Source of the DNA: JAAFIP01 sp043718065
GTDB lineage: Bacteria > Pseudomonadota > Gammaproteobacteria > Burkholderiales > Burkholderiaceae_C
DNA: 5,130 bases
Reading direction: 5' to 3'
Assembly: GCA_043718065.1 (NCBI GenBank)
Contig: JAYSWJ010000090.1
Span: forward strand, 1 to 5,130
This document shows, one piece after another, positions 1 through 5,130 of this stretch. Both the position numbers and the translations under genes were made by a program. Position 1 is the first letter of the stretch; each line of letters starts with the position of its first letter. The notes under the pieces were generated by a model. That model did not search any database and was not told the origin of the DNA. It saw nothing but the letters and a program-made list of their open reading frames with translations.

Positions 1-135
1 GGCATATATCTACAGCAACCCGCCCACATGCCCGCAGCCTACGCACAACTTGCCAATAGGCCCCGCGCGGTGGCCGACTATATTGCCGGTATGACAGACA
101 GGTTTGCCATCAAAGAGCATGACCGTTTGCGGTAA
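1..135 (+). CDS. dgt: dGTPase-like deoxynucleoside triphosphate triphosphohydrolase, C-terminal end (5' truncated by window)
   Basis: Reading frame 1 is open from the first base to a TAA at 133-135 and gives 44 residues. The last part reads RAVADYIAGMTDRFAIKEHD and ends in RLR. The block DYIAGMTDR(F/Y)A followed by EH.RL is the characteristic C-terminus of bacterial dGTPase-like HD-domain proteins, cytoplasmic enzymes that hydrolyse dNTPs (classically dGTP) to the nucleoside and tripolyphosphate. The HD metal-binding motifs lie upstream of the window and cannot be checked, so substrate preference is unknown. The neighbour gltB supports the call, since dgt commonly precedes gltB in Betaproteobacteria (recalled, not searched). 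The assignment rests on one short conserved block, but that block is distinctive. Confidence 0.85.
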   Translation, partial: GIYLQQPAHMPAAYAQLANRPRAVADYIAGMTDRFAIKEHDRLR

Positions 136-203
136 ATGACACAGTCGATGCCCGTTAAAATCGGGCGACACAGCCTGCAATAGCACGATACAGCACCACG
201 CCC

Positions 204-854
204 ATGAGCTTTCTTAACGACCTTAAAAACCAAGCGCAGAACCTGCAAAACCAGCAGCAAGGTGCACACCAAGACTTGGCCGCTAACACCGCTACCACGG
301 AATATGCCTGCAAAATCGCCAGTAAATATATGCAAGACCTGTGCGCCCAGCTCAATGTCATTCAGCCCCCGGCACACGGCAACTACAGCTTAGATGGCAA
401 AGCCCAATTTCCCGCACTAGTACTGCAAAACTTTCGCTGCGATGCCCGCAAAAAAATGCTACGCAATCAAGAAGTGCACAACCACATAGGCGTAGGCTGG
501 GACCTGCAGCCCGCCACGGGCAAAATAGCTACCCACAGCGTGACGGTCAACTTTCCGCCTGACTTAGAGCGCGTAACCCAGCGCCTAGCTACCGGCCAAG
601 TGCCGCACGACCGCAAAGAGCAGCGCCACCCCGATACCAACAAACTGCTGGCTTATATTTTTGACTACCAAACCCATGTGCGCGGCTCTATCATGATGAC
701 GCCTGACCATGATCGCGGTGAAGTGGTTTTTCGGGTGGCCAATACCGATGGGTTTGAGTTGATCAACACCACCTATCCCGCTGCGCAAGTAACGCAGGGG
801 CTGCTGGACGAATTGGCTAAGAAACTAGTGGGCCAGAGTAGCCGGTTTGGATAA
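204..854 (+). CDS. conserved-looking hypothetical protein, 216 aa, function unknown
   Basis: I do not recognise a named family. The predicted protein is soluble, with no signal peptide or membrane segment. Residues 1-52 are helical and rich in Gln/Asn (MSFLNDLKNQAQNLQNQQQG at the start) and could form a coiled coil. Residues 60-190 alternate polar and hydrophobic residues in a way that suggests beta strands (for example VGWDLQP, HSVTVNFPP, RGSIMMTP, GEVVFRVANTDGFELI). Residues 192-209 form a final helix. Two cysteines lie in the N-terminal helix (36, 47) and one at 79. The start is the only ATG, GTG or TTG in frame after a stop at 156-158. No good Shine-Dalgarno sequence precedes it. The gene lies 68 bp after dgt in the same direction, so co-transcription with dgt is possible, and 20 bp from the convergent gene downstream. 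Length, composition and a full open frame make it a real gene; its role is not inferable. Confidence 0.75.
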   Translation: MSFLNDLKNQAQNLQNQQQGAHQDLAANTATTEYACKIASKYMQDLCAQLNVIQPPAHGNYSLDGKAQFPALVLQNFRCDARKKMLRNQEVHNHIGVGWDLQPATGKIATHSVTVNFPPDLERVTQRLATGQVPHDRKEQRHPDTNKLLAYIFDYQTHVRGSIMMTPDHDRGEVVFRVANTDGFELINTTYPAAQVTQGLLDELAKKLVGQSSRFG

Positions 855-874
855 CGCGCTAGCCGCTGCAGCGT

Positions 875-1492
875 TTACTGCGCAAAAATCTTAACCATCA
901 ATTGCCGTAATTGCGCCACATGTTTTAGGCCTACCTCCCCCAGCGGCTGCACCAATACTTCGTACTTAGGCAAGGCAGCTTCTAGCTGCTGGGGTGTGTA
1001 AATAGTCTCTATCGCGATCAGCTCTTTAAACGCTTTTTCTGGCAAGTGCGTCAACACAAAAGTGGCCATGGTGTCTGCTATCTGCTGCGCCATGCGGTCC
1101 ATCAGCGTGTCTGGTTTGGGCTCTGGCAAAGCATCCAAGGCAGAACCAGCGGTGTTCTGCCACGGATTAACGCTATCGCCGTCCAGACCACCAAAATTAG
1201 TTTGCATCAGCGGATTATCAGAATCCATCATTGCCTGACCGCCTCCACGGGGCATGCCAACTTGGCTGAAAACAACACTTTTATCAGCAATCAACCCGGC
1301 AGACTCTAGATCTGCCAGCAAAGCCTCTACATTGCCCAAATGCGACAAGGTCAACTCTAGCTCGCTGGTGCTGAGTTTTCCATCCACCGCCTTGAGCAGC
1401 GCTTTCAAAGGCGGCAACATCGCAGCGCCCGGATTAAACGCCGTAAATCGCCCCTGCGGTGTGCGAATATAAATATGGGCTAGCGTGGGCAT
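875..1492 (-). CDS. hypothetical protein with winged-helix-like N-terminal module, about 205 aa
   Basis: No named family is recognised. Counted from the ATG at 1492-1490, residues 25-68 have the spacing of a small winged-helix or response-module domain: LLKAVDGKLSTSELELTLSH followed by LGNVEALLADLESAGLI (pattern LL..vDG..s..eL......l..v..lL..L...GLI). A Met/Gly/Asn-rich and probably disordered linker spans about 75-125, and a helical C-terminal segment spans about 128-204. There is no signal peptide or membrane helix. Start choice is uncertain. The frame also has an upstream TTG at 1507-1505 adding five residues (MPETT). I prefer the ATG because it is the stronger start codon and has GAG six bases upstream; neither start has a strong Shine-Dalgarno. 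The gene converges on the 204-854 gene and faces away from the RAYT element. A DNA-binding or signalling role is only a guess from the module pattern. Confidence 0.72.
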   Translation of the reverse strand: MPTLAHIYIRTPQGRFTAFNPGAAMLPPLKALLKAVDGKLSTSELELTLSHLGNVEALLADLESAGLIADKSVVFSQVGMPRGGGQAMMDSDNPLMQTNFGGLDGDSVNPWQNTAGSALDALPEPKPDTLMDRMAQQIADTMATFVLTHLPEKAFKELIAIETIYTPQQLEAALPKYEVLVQPLGEVGLKHVAQLRQLMVKIFAQ

Positions 1493-1534
1493 AGTAGTCT
1501 CAGGCAATGCGATTTTTCATCTAACAATTAGCAA

Positions 1535-1563
1535 CAAATATTTTATGATCAATTACCAGTCAA
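1535..1563 (-). promoter_or_regulatory. possible sigma-70 promoter for the 875-1492 gene
   Basis: On the reverse strand there is TTGACT (complement of 1558-1563), then 17 bases, then TATTTG (complement of 1535-1540). The -35 box matches five of six consensus bases but the -10 only three of six; an overlapping TAAAAT is better but wrongly spaced. The region is AT-rich and ends about 40 bases before the ATG. It lies outside the inverted repeats of the transposase element, so the insertion would leave it intact. Confidence 0.3.
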
Positions 1564-1569
1564 AATACC

Positions 1570-1589
1570 TATTTAAATGTATTTAAATG
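1570..1589. repeat. two tandem copies of TATTTAAATG at the left edge of the RAYT element
   Basis: TATTTAAATG occurs at 1570-1579 and again, directly adjoining, at 1580-1589. The second copy forms the outer part of the left inverted repeat. Each copy contains the palindrome ATTTAAAT (1571-1578 and 1581-1588), which also occurs at the right edge of the element (2455-2462). The duplication could be a trace of insertion or an earlier end, or a chance AT-rich repeat. Confidence 0.7.
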
Positions 1590-1606
1590 GGGTCAGATCA
1601 AATTTA
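1580..1606 (+). repeat. left terminal inverted repeat of RAYT element (27 bp)
   Basis: Bases 1580-1606 match the reverse complement of 2437-2463 at 26 of 27 positions; the one mismatch is 1601 (A) against 2442 (G, so C in the complement). The arm consists of TATTTAAAT, the GC-rich core GGGGTCAGATCA (1589-1600), then AATTTA. Identity breaks off on both sides (1579/2464 and 1607/2436), which defines the arm. From memory, GGGGTCAGA-type motifs often flank this subgroup of RAYT genes in proteobacteria; this was not searched. Confidence 0.9.
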
Positions 1607-1629
1607 TCATAATCCGATAAAATACAAAG

Positions 1630-2331
1630 ATGGCCCGCAAACCTCGACTTACCGTCCCTGATTATCCGCACCACATTATCCAGCGCGGTAACAACCGCCA
1701 GGCTATTTTCGCATCGACTGCCGACTACCAGGCGATGCTCAATTTACTGCGCGAAGCGGCATTGCAGCACAAGGTAGCAATCCACAGCTACGTGTTGATG
1801 ACTAATCATCTGCATCTGTTGGCTACGCCGCAAGACGATGTGGGCCTGCCATTGATGATGCAACAGATGGGGCGCAGCTACGTGCAGTTATTCAACAAGC
1901 GCACAGGCCGGACTGGAACGCTGTTTGATGGTCGCTACAAAAGCACGCTAGTGCAGACCGAGCGCTATCTGCTGGCTTGCATGGCCTATATCGACCTGAA
2001 CCCTGTGCGGGCGGGCATGGTGGTGCAGCCGCAAGACTATGTTTGGAGCAGTTACTGCTACTATGCGGGTCTGCGCAATAACCCCTTGGTGTCACCACAT
2101 TCTCAGTTTTGGAATTTAGGCAACACACCCTTTGCGCGTGAGGCGGCTTATGTAGACTTTGTACGCGTTGGTTTGAGCGGTAAAGACGAAAAGATACTGA
2201 CCCGCAGTACCCAACGAAGTGGTGCTTTAGGCGATGACAGTTTTCTGACTGAATTAGAGAAAAATACTAAAAAAAGTATAAAACCCGGGCTTAAAGGCCG
2301 CCCTTTCAAATTAAATTCTAATAACGAGTAG
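1630..2331 (+). CDS. REP-associated tyrosine transposase (RAYT), Y1_Tnp / IS200-like family, intact
   Basis: This 233-residue protein is a single-strand DNA nickase/transposase of the HUH Y1 family. The N-terminus has the family signature RKPRLTVPDYPHHIIQRGNN (3-22). The metal-binding HUH motif is H60-L61-H62 in VLMTNHLHLL. The likely nucleophilic tyrosine is Y120 in MAYIDLNPVRAGMV, the block that carries it in RAYTs. F99-D100-G101-R102-Y103-K104 (LFDGRYKS) is another conserved block, and W139-S140-S141-Y142 follows. The basic C-terminus (LKGRPFK, 221-227) resembles the R-G-R-P-R-K tails of this subgroup. Length is normal for RAYTs and there is no frameshift, so it may be active. The ATG is preceded only by ACAAAG with no clear Shine-Dalgarno, which suggests weak translation. 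These proteins recognise flanking palindromes; the inverted repeats and hairpin around the gene are the obvious candidates. Confidence 0.95.
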   Translation: MARKPRLTVPDYPHHIIQRGNNRQAIFASTADYQAMLNLLREAALQHKVAIHSYVLMTNHLHLLATPQDDVGLPLMMQQMGRSYVQLFNKRTGRTGTLFDGRYKSTLVQTERYLLACMAYIDLNPVRAGMVVQPQDYVWSSYCYYAGLRNNPLVSPHSQFWNLGNTPFAREAAYVDFVRVGLSGKDEKILTRSTQRSGALGDDSFLTELEKNTKKSIKPGLKGRPFKLNSNNE

Positions 2332-2343
2332 CTAATTTCAGAC

Positions 2344-2375
2344 GCAGTATTGGGCTTTTAAGCCGTCAATACTGC
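2344..2375. repeat. bulged hairpin (14 bp stem) downstream of the RAYT gene
   Basis: GCAGTATTG (2344-2352) is perfectly complementary to CAATACTGC (2367-2375). Inside it GGCTT (2353-2357) pairs with AAGCC (2360-2364) around a TT loop, leaving GT (2365-2366) as a bulge on one side. It begins 12 bases after the RAYT stop codon. No T-run follows (TCAAGCAGCT), so it is a poor intrinsic terminator. A bulged hairpin near an element end is what IS200-like and RAYT transposases typically recognise, so a role as the RAYT substrate is the leading inference. A GTAG tetranucleotide as found next to REPs occurs at 2328-2331, but it overlaps the stop codon and is not adjacent to the stem. Confidence 0.8.
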
Positions 2376-2436
2376 TCAAGCAGCTATGATTTTTGATATG
2401 TCCCTATTTAACTTAAAGTCGTAAAAATAAAAGAAT

Positions 2437-2463
2437 TAAATGTGATCTGACCCCATTTAAATA
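2437..2463 (-). repeat. right terminal inverted repeat of RAYT element (27 bp)
   Basis: This is the inverted partner of 1580-1606, with 26 of 27 positions complementary. Its core reads TGATCTGACCCC (2443-2454), and it ends with ATTTAAAT (2455-2462) plus A. It lies 62 bp before the gltB start codon. Confidence 0.9.
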
Positions 2464-2465
2464 GT

Positions 2466-2494
2466 TTGAGTTATTTGCTGCGCTGCACTAAGAT
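2466..2494 (+). promoter_or_regulatory. possible sigma-70 promoter of gltB
   Basis: TTGAGT (2466-2471) and TAAGAT (2489-2494) are separated by exactly 17 bases, and each matches four of six consensus positions. The predicted transcript would start near 2501 and have a leader of about 25 bases that includes the ribosome binding site. The -35 box begins 3 bp outside the right inverted repeat, so gltB could be transcribed independently of anything upstream. This is a pattern match only. Confidence 0.4.
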
Positions 2495-2515
2495 CTGTTT
2501 CCTTTTTGGATAACT

Positions 2516-2520
2516 GGAGA
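2516..2520 (+). promoter_or_regulatory. ribosome binding site of gltB
   Basis: GGAGA lies five bases before the ATG at 2526 (context TGGAGAAGCACATG). It is the only strong Shine-Dalgarno among the genes in this window and fixes the gltB start. Confidence 0.85.
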
Positions 2521-2525
2521 AGCAC

Positions 2526-5130
2526 ATGGGTGCGTTAGATATTGAGATTGCAGCAGCAGCAACCGGCGGTTTGTACCAGCCTGGCAGCGAAAAAGACGCT
2601 TGTGGCGTGGGCTTTGTGGCGCATGTGAAGGGCGCTAAATCGCATGCGATTATCCAAAACGGGTTGAAAATTCTGGAGAATTTGGACCACCGGGGTGCTG
2701 TGGGTGCTGATGAACTGTGCGGCGACGGCGCGGGCATTTTGATTCAGCTGCCGGACGATTTTTACCGTGAAGATATGGCCAAGGTGGGCATTGAGCTGCC
2801 AGCGCCCGGTGAATACGGCGTGGGCATGATATTTTTGCCGAAAGAGCATGCGTCTCGCTTGGCCTGCGAGCAAGAGCTTGAGCGTGCGGTCAAGGCTGAG
2901 GGCCAAGTAGTGATTGGCTGGCGCGATGTGCCGGTGAACCGTGACATGCCGATGTCGCCGTTTGTGCGCGAAAAAGAGCCGATTATTCGCCAGATCTTTA
3001 TCGCTCGCGGTGCTGATGTGACCGTGCCCGATGCGCTGGAGCGCAAGCTTTACGTCATCCGCAAAACTGCCAGCGCTGCTATACAAAACCTTGGTTTAAA
3101 GCACAGCAAAGAATACTACGTGCCGTCGATGAGCTGCCGCACAATGGTGTACAAAGGCCTGCTGCTGGCTACGCAAGTGGGTGAATACTTTTTAGATTTG
3201 CAAAACGCCAAGTGCGTGTCGGCTTTGGCCTTGGTACATCAGCGCTTTTCTACCAACACCTTCCCTGAATGGCCGCTGGCCCACCCGTACCGCTATGTCG
3301 CCCACAACGGCGAGATCAACACCGTGCGCGGCAACTTTAACTGGATGCGCGCACGCGAAGGCGTGATGAAGTCACCTGTGCTGGGCGACGACCTCAAAAA
3401 GCTTTACCCGATTAGCTTTGAAGGCCAGTCAGACACCGCGACGTTTGACAACGCGCTTGAGCTGCTCACCGCCGCAGGCTACCCTATCAGCCATGCCATG
3501 ATGATGCTGATGCCCGAGCCATGGGAGCAGCACACCCTGATGGACGAGCGCCGCCGCGCCTTCTACGAATACCATGCCTCGATGATCGAGCCATGGGACG
3601 GCCCTGCCGCTATTGCCTTTACCGATGGCCGCCAGATTGGTGCCACGCTAGACCGTAACGGCCTGCGCCCTGCGCGCTATATTTTGACTGACGACGACTT
3701 GGTGGTTTGCGCATCCGAGGCCGGCGTGTTGCACCACATCCCCGAGAGCAAAATTGTCAAAAAATGGCGCTTGCAGCCCGGCAAAATGTTCTTGATCGAC
3801 CTGGAGCAAGGCCGTTTGATAGACGACGAAGAACTCAAAAGCCAGCTGGCCAACAGCAAGCCTTATCGCCAGTGGATTGACGAAGTGCGCATTCGTTTAG
3901 ACGACGTACCAGCATCGGCCGCCGTGTTGCCAGCACCTAAAGACACACTACTAGACCGCCAGCAAGCATTCGGCTACACCCAGGAAGACTTGAAGTTCTT
4001 GATGGCCCCCATGGCCGCTAACGCCGAAGAAGCCACCGGCTCCATGGGCAATGACAGCCCGCTGGCCGTGTTGTCGGATAAAAACAAGCCGCTGTATAAC
4101 TACTTCAAGCAGTTGTTCGCACAGGTCACCAACCCGCCGATTGACCCGATCCGCGAGCAGATCGTCATGTCGCTAGTCAGCTTTATTGGTCCTAAGCCTA
4201 ATTTGCTGGACATCAACGCGGTGAACCCGCCGCTGCGCCTAGAGGTGAGCCAACCCGTGCTGGACTTTAGCGACATGGCCAAGCTGCGCGACATTGCCGC
4301 CCACACGCGCGGCAAGTTCAAAAGCTACACGCTTGATATAACTTACCCTGCAGCTTGGGGCCGTGAGGGTGTAGAGGCAAAATTAGCATCTCTGTGTGCC
4401 GAAGCGGTAGACGCTATCAAGAGCGGCCACAACGTACTGATCGTGTCTGACCGCGCGATGGACAGCGCCCGTGTGCCCGTGCCTGCGCTGCTGGCATCGT
4501 CGTCGATTCACCAACACTTAGTAAAAGCTGGTGAGCGCTGCAACGCAGGCCTGATCGTTGAGACCGGCAGCGTGCGCGAAGTGCACCACTTTGCGCTGCT
4601 GGCAGGCTACGGCGCAGAGGCTGTGCATCCCTACTTGGCGCTAGAAACCGTCATCGAGCTAACCCGCCATACCAAAGACATTGACGCTGATAAAGCCGTC
4701 TATAACTTTGTCAAAGCCGTAGGCAAGGGCTTGAACAAAGTGATGTCCAAAATGGGCATCAGCACCTACATGAGCTACTGCGGTTCGCAGATCTTTGAAG
4801 CCGTGGGGCTGGATAAACCATTCGTCGACAAATACTTCTACGGCACTGCCAGCCAAGTAGGTGGCGTGGGCGTGTTTGAGATTGCTGAAGAAGCCATCCG
4901 CGTGCACGCAGCGGCGTTCGGCAACGATCCAATTTTAGAAAATATGCTGGAGCCCGGTGGCGAATACGCTTGGCGCGTGCGCGGCGAAGACCATATGTGG
5001 ACGCCTGACGCGATTGCAAAACTGCAACACGCCACGCGCGCCAACAACGCCGCCACCTATAAAGAATATGCGCAAATCATCAACGACCAAAGCAAGCGCC
5101 ACCTGACCCTGCGCGGTTTGTTTGAGTTCA
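2526..5130 (+). CDS. gltB: glutamate synthase (NADPH) large subunit GltB, N-terminal 868 codons (3' truncated by window)
   Basis: GltB with GltD converts glutamine plus 2-oxoglutarate and NADPH into two glutamates, the second step of the GS-GOGAT ammonia assimilation route in the cytoplasm. The frame is open to the window edge, about 55-60% of the usual 1,500-1,550 residues. A propeptide of 25 residues precedes the probable catalytic Cys26 (KDACGVGFVAH). The class II glutamine amidotransferase domain spans about 26-430, with LVHQRFSTNTFPEWPLAHPY from 236, AHNGEINTVRGN at 259-270 and GQSDTATFDN from 300. The central domain spans about 480-770 (GYTQEDLKFLMAPMAANAEE from 483, SYCGSQIFEAVGL from 750, GTASQVGGVG from 773). 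The FMN-binding synthase domain begins near 800; its active residues and the 3Fe-4S cysteines lie beyond the window. No missing motif or frameshift is seen. gltD is expected downstream. Confidence 0.98.
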   Translation, partial: MGALDIEIAAAATGGLYQPGSEKDACGVGFVAHVKGAKSHAIIQNGLKILENLDHRGAVGADELCGDGAGILIQLPDDFYREDMAKVGIELPAPGEYGVGMIFLPKEHASRLACEQELERAVKAEGQVVIGWRDVPVNRDMPMSPFVREKEPIIRQIFIARGADVTVPDALERKLYVIRKTASAAIQNLGLKHSKEYYVPSMSCRTMVYKGLLLATQVGEYFLDLQNAKCVSALALVHQRFSTNTFPEWPLAHPYRYVAHNGEINTVRGNFNWMRAREGVMKSPVLGDDLKKLYPISFEGQSDTATFDNALELLTAAGYPISHAMMMLMPEPWEQHTLMDERRRAFYEYHASMIEPWDGPAAIAFTDGRQIGATLDRNGLRPARYILTDDDLVVCASEAGVLHHIPESKIVKKWRLQPGKMFLIDLEQGRLIDDEELKSQLANSKPYRQWIDEVRIRLDDVPASAAVLPAPKDTLLDRQQAFGYTQEDLKFLMAPMAANAEEATGSMGNDSPLAVLSDKNKPLYNYFKQLFAQVTNPPIDPIREQIVMSLVSFIGPKPNLLDINAVNPPLRLEVSQPVLDFSDMAKLRDIAAHTRGKFKSYTLDITYPAAWGREGVEAKLASLCAEAVDAIKSGHNVLIVSDRAMDSARVPVPALLASSSIHQHLVKAGERCNAGLIVETGSVREVHHFALLAGYGAEAVHPYLALETVIELTRHTKDIDADKAVYNFVKAVGKGLNKVMSKMGISTYMSYCGSQIFEAVGLDKPFVDKYFYGTASQVGGVGVFEIAEEAIRVHAAAFGNDPILENMLEPGGEYAWRVRGEDHMWTPDAIAKLQHATRANNAATYKEYAQIINDQSKRHLTLRGLFEF

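Larger units (their letters stand above)
1580..2463 (+). mobile_element. RAYT-type IS200-like element, 884 bp, bounded by inverted repeats
   Basis: A single HUH/Y1 transposase gene lies between 27-bp inverted repeats at 1580-1606 and 2437-2463. The right non-coding segment (2332-2436) holds a strong hairpin, while the left one is only about 23 bp. No passenger gene is present. Classical IS200/IS605 elements lack terminal inverted repeats and use subterminal hairpins, whereas RAYTs are normally single-copy genes flanked by REP-like palindromes; the symmetric arms here fit the RAYT type better. The outermost boundary is inferred from where the symmetry stops and has not been proved with an empty site. 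The element lies between the reverse-strand hypothetical gene and gltB and interrupts neither. Confidence 0.75.

Noticed and set aside
150..166. Small hairpin GCCCG / CGGGC after dgt as a possible terminator
   Set aside because: The stem is only 5 bp with a 7-nt loop and no T-run follows, so it is not supportable as a terminator.
136..183. Tiny ORF of 15 codons starting right after the dgt stop (TAAATG)
   Set aside because: It is very short, has no ribosome binding site and no recognisable product; a chance reading frame.
853..875. Palindrome CGCTGCAGCG (864-873) and AACGC/GCGTT pairing between the convergent genes, considered as a bidirectional terminator
   Set aside because: The possible stems compete and are short, and neither strand has a clear T-run; left unannotated.
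1493..1507. TTG start for the reverse-strand hypothetical gene, adding residues MPETT
   Set aside because: The ATG at 1492-1490 is a better start codon with a GAG six bases upstream. The TTG is not excluded, but nothing favours it.
1603..1621. Weak stem TTTATC / GATAAA in the transposase leader as a left-end recognition hairpin
   Set aside because: Only 6 bp, all but two pairs A-T, with a 7-nt loop; too weak to annotate as the partner of the right hairpin.
2535..3086. Long reverse-strand open frames inside gltB, such as the 183-codon one here
   Set aside because: They lie antisense to a strongly conserved gltB coding frame and their translations are low-complexity shadows; not genes.
1..5130. 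CRISPR array, toxin-antitoxin pair, defence island, tRNA or riboswitch
   Set aside because: No regularly spaced repeats, no small gene pairs, and no tRNA-like or known aptamer-like patterns were seen on either strand.

Overview
The window looks like a stretch of betaproteobacterial chromosome, most likely Burkholderiales. The grounds are a GltB whose N-terminal half is typical of that group, moderate GC, and the gene order dgt ... gltB, which I recall as the usual order downstream of aroK-aroB in many Betaproteobacteria. No species can be named from the sequence alone.

Layout: (1) Bases 1-135 are the last 44 codons of a dGTP triphosphohydrolase-like gene (dgt). (2) Bases 204-854 hold a complete forward gene for an unrecognised 216-residue soluble protein. 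(3) Bases 875-1492 hold a reverse-strand gene, convergent with the previous one, for an unrecognised protein of about 205 residues with a winged-helix-like N-terminal segment. (4) Bases 1580-2463 are a compact insertion: one intact gene for a REP-associated tyrosine transposase (RAYT, IS200-like HUH/Y1 family), bounded by 27-bp inverted repeats with a single mismatch and carrying a strong bulged hairpin between the gene and its right end. (5) From 2526 to the window edge runs the first 868 codons of gltB, the large subunit of NADPH-dependent glutamate synthase. It has its own ribosome binding site and a plausible sigma-70 promoter that starts 3 bp outside the insertion.

The housekeeping parts are unrelated in chemistry: nucleotide pool control (dgt) and ammonia assimilation (gltB). 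The two unknown genes give no sign of forming a pathway with either. The RAYT element is the accessory part and the most interesting item. It sits between the 5' end of the reverse-strand unknown gene and gltB, has clear symmetric ends, and breaks no gene. No gene-free gap exceeds 200 bases. I see no tRNA, rRNA, CRISPR array, riboswitch or defence system.
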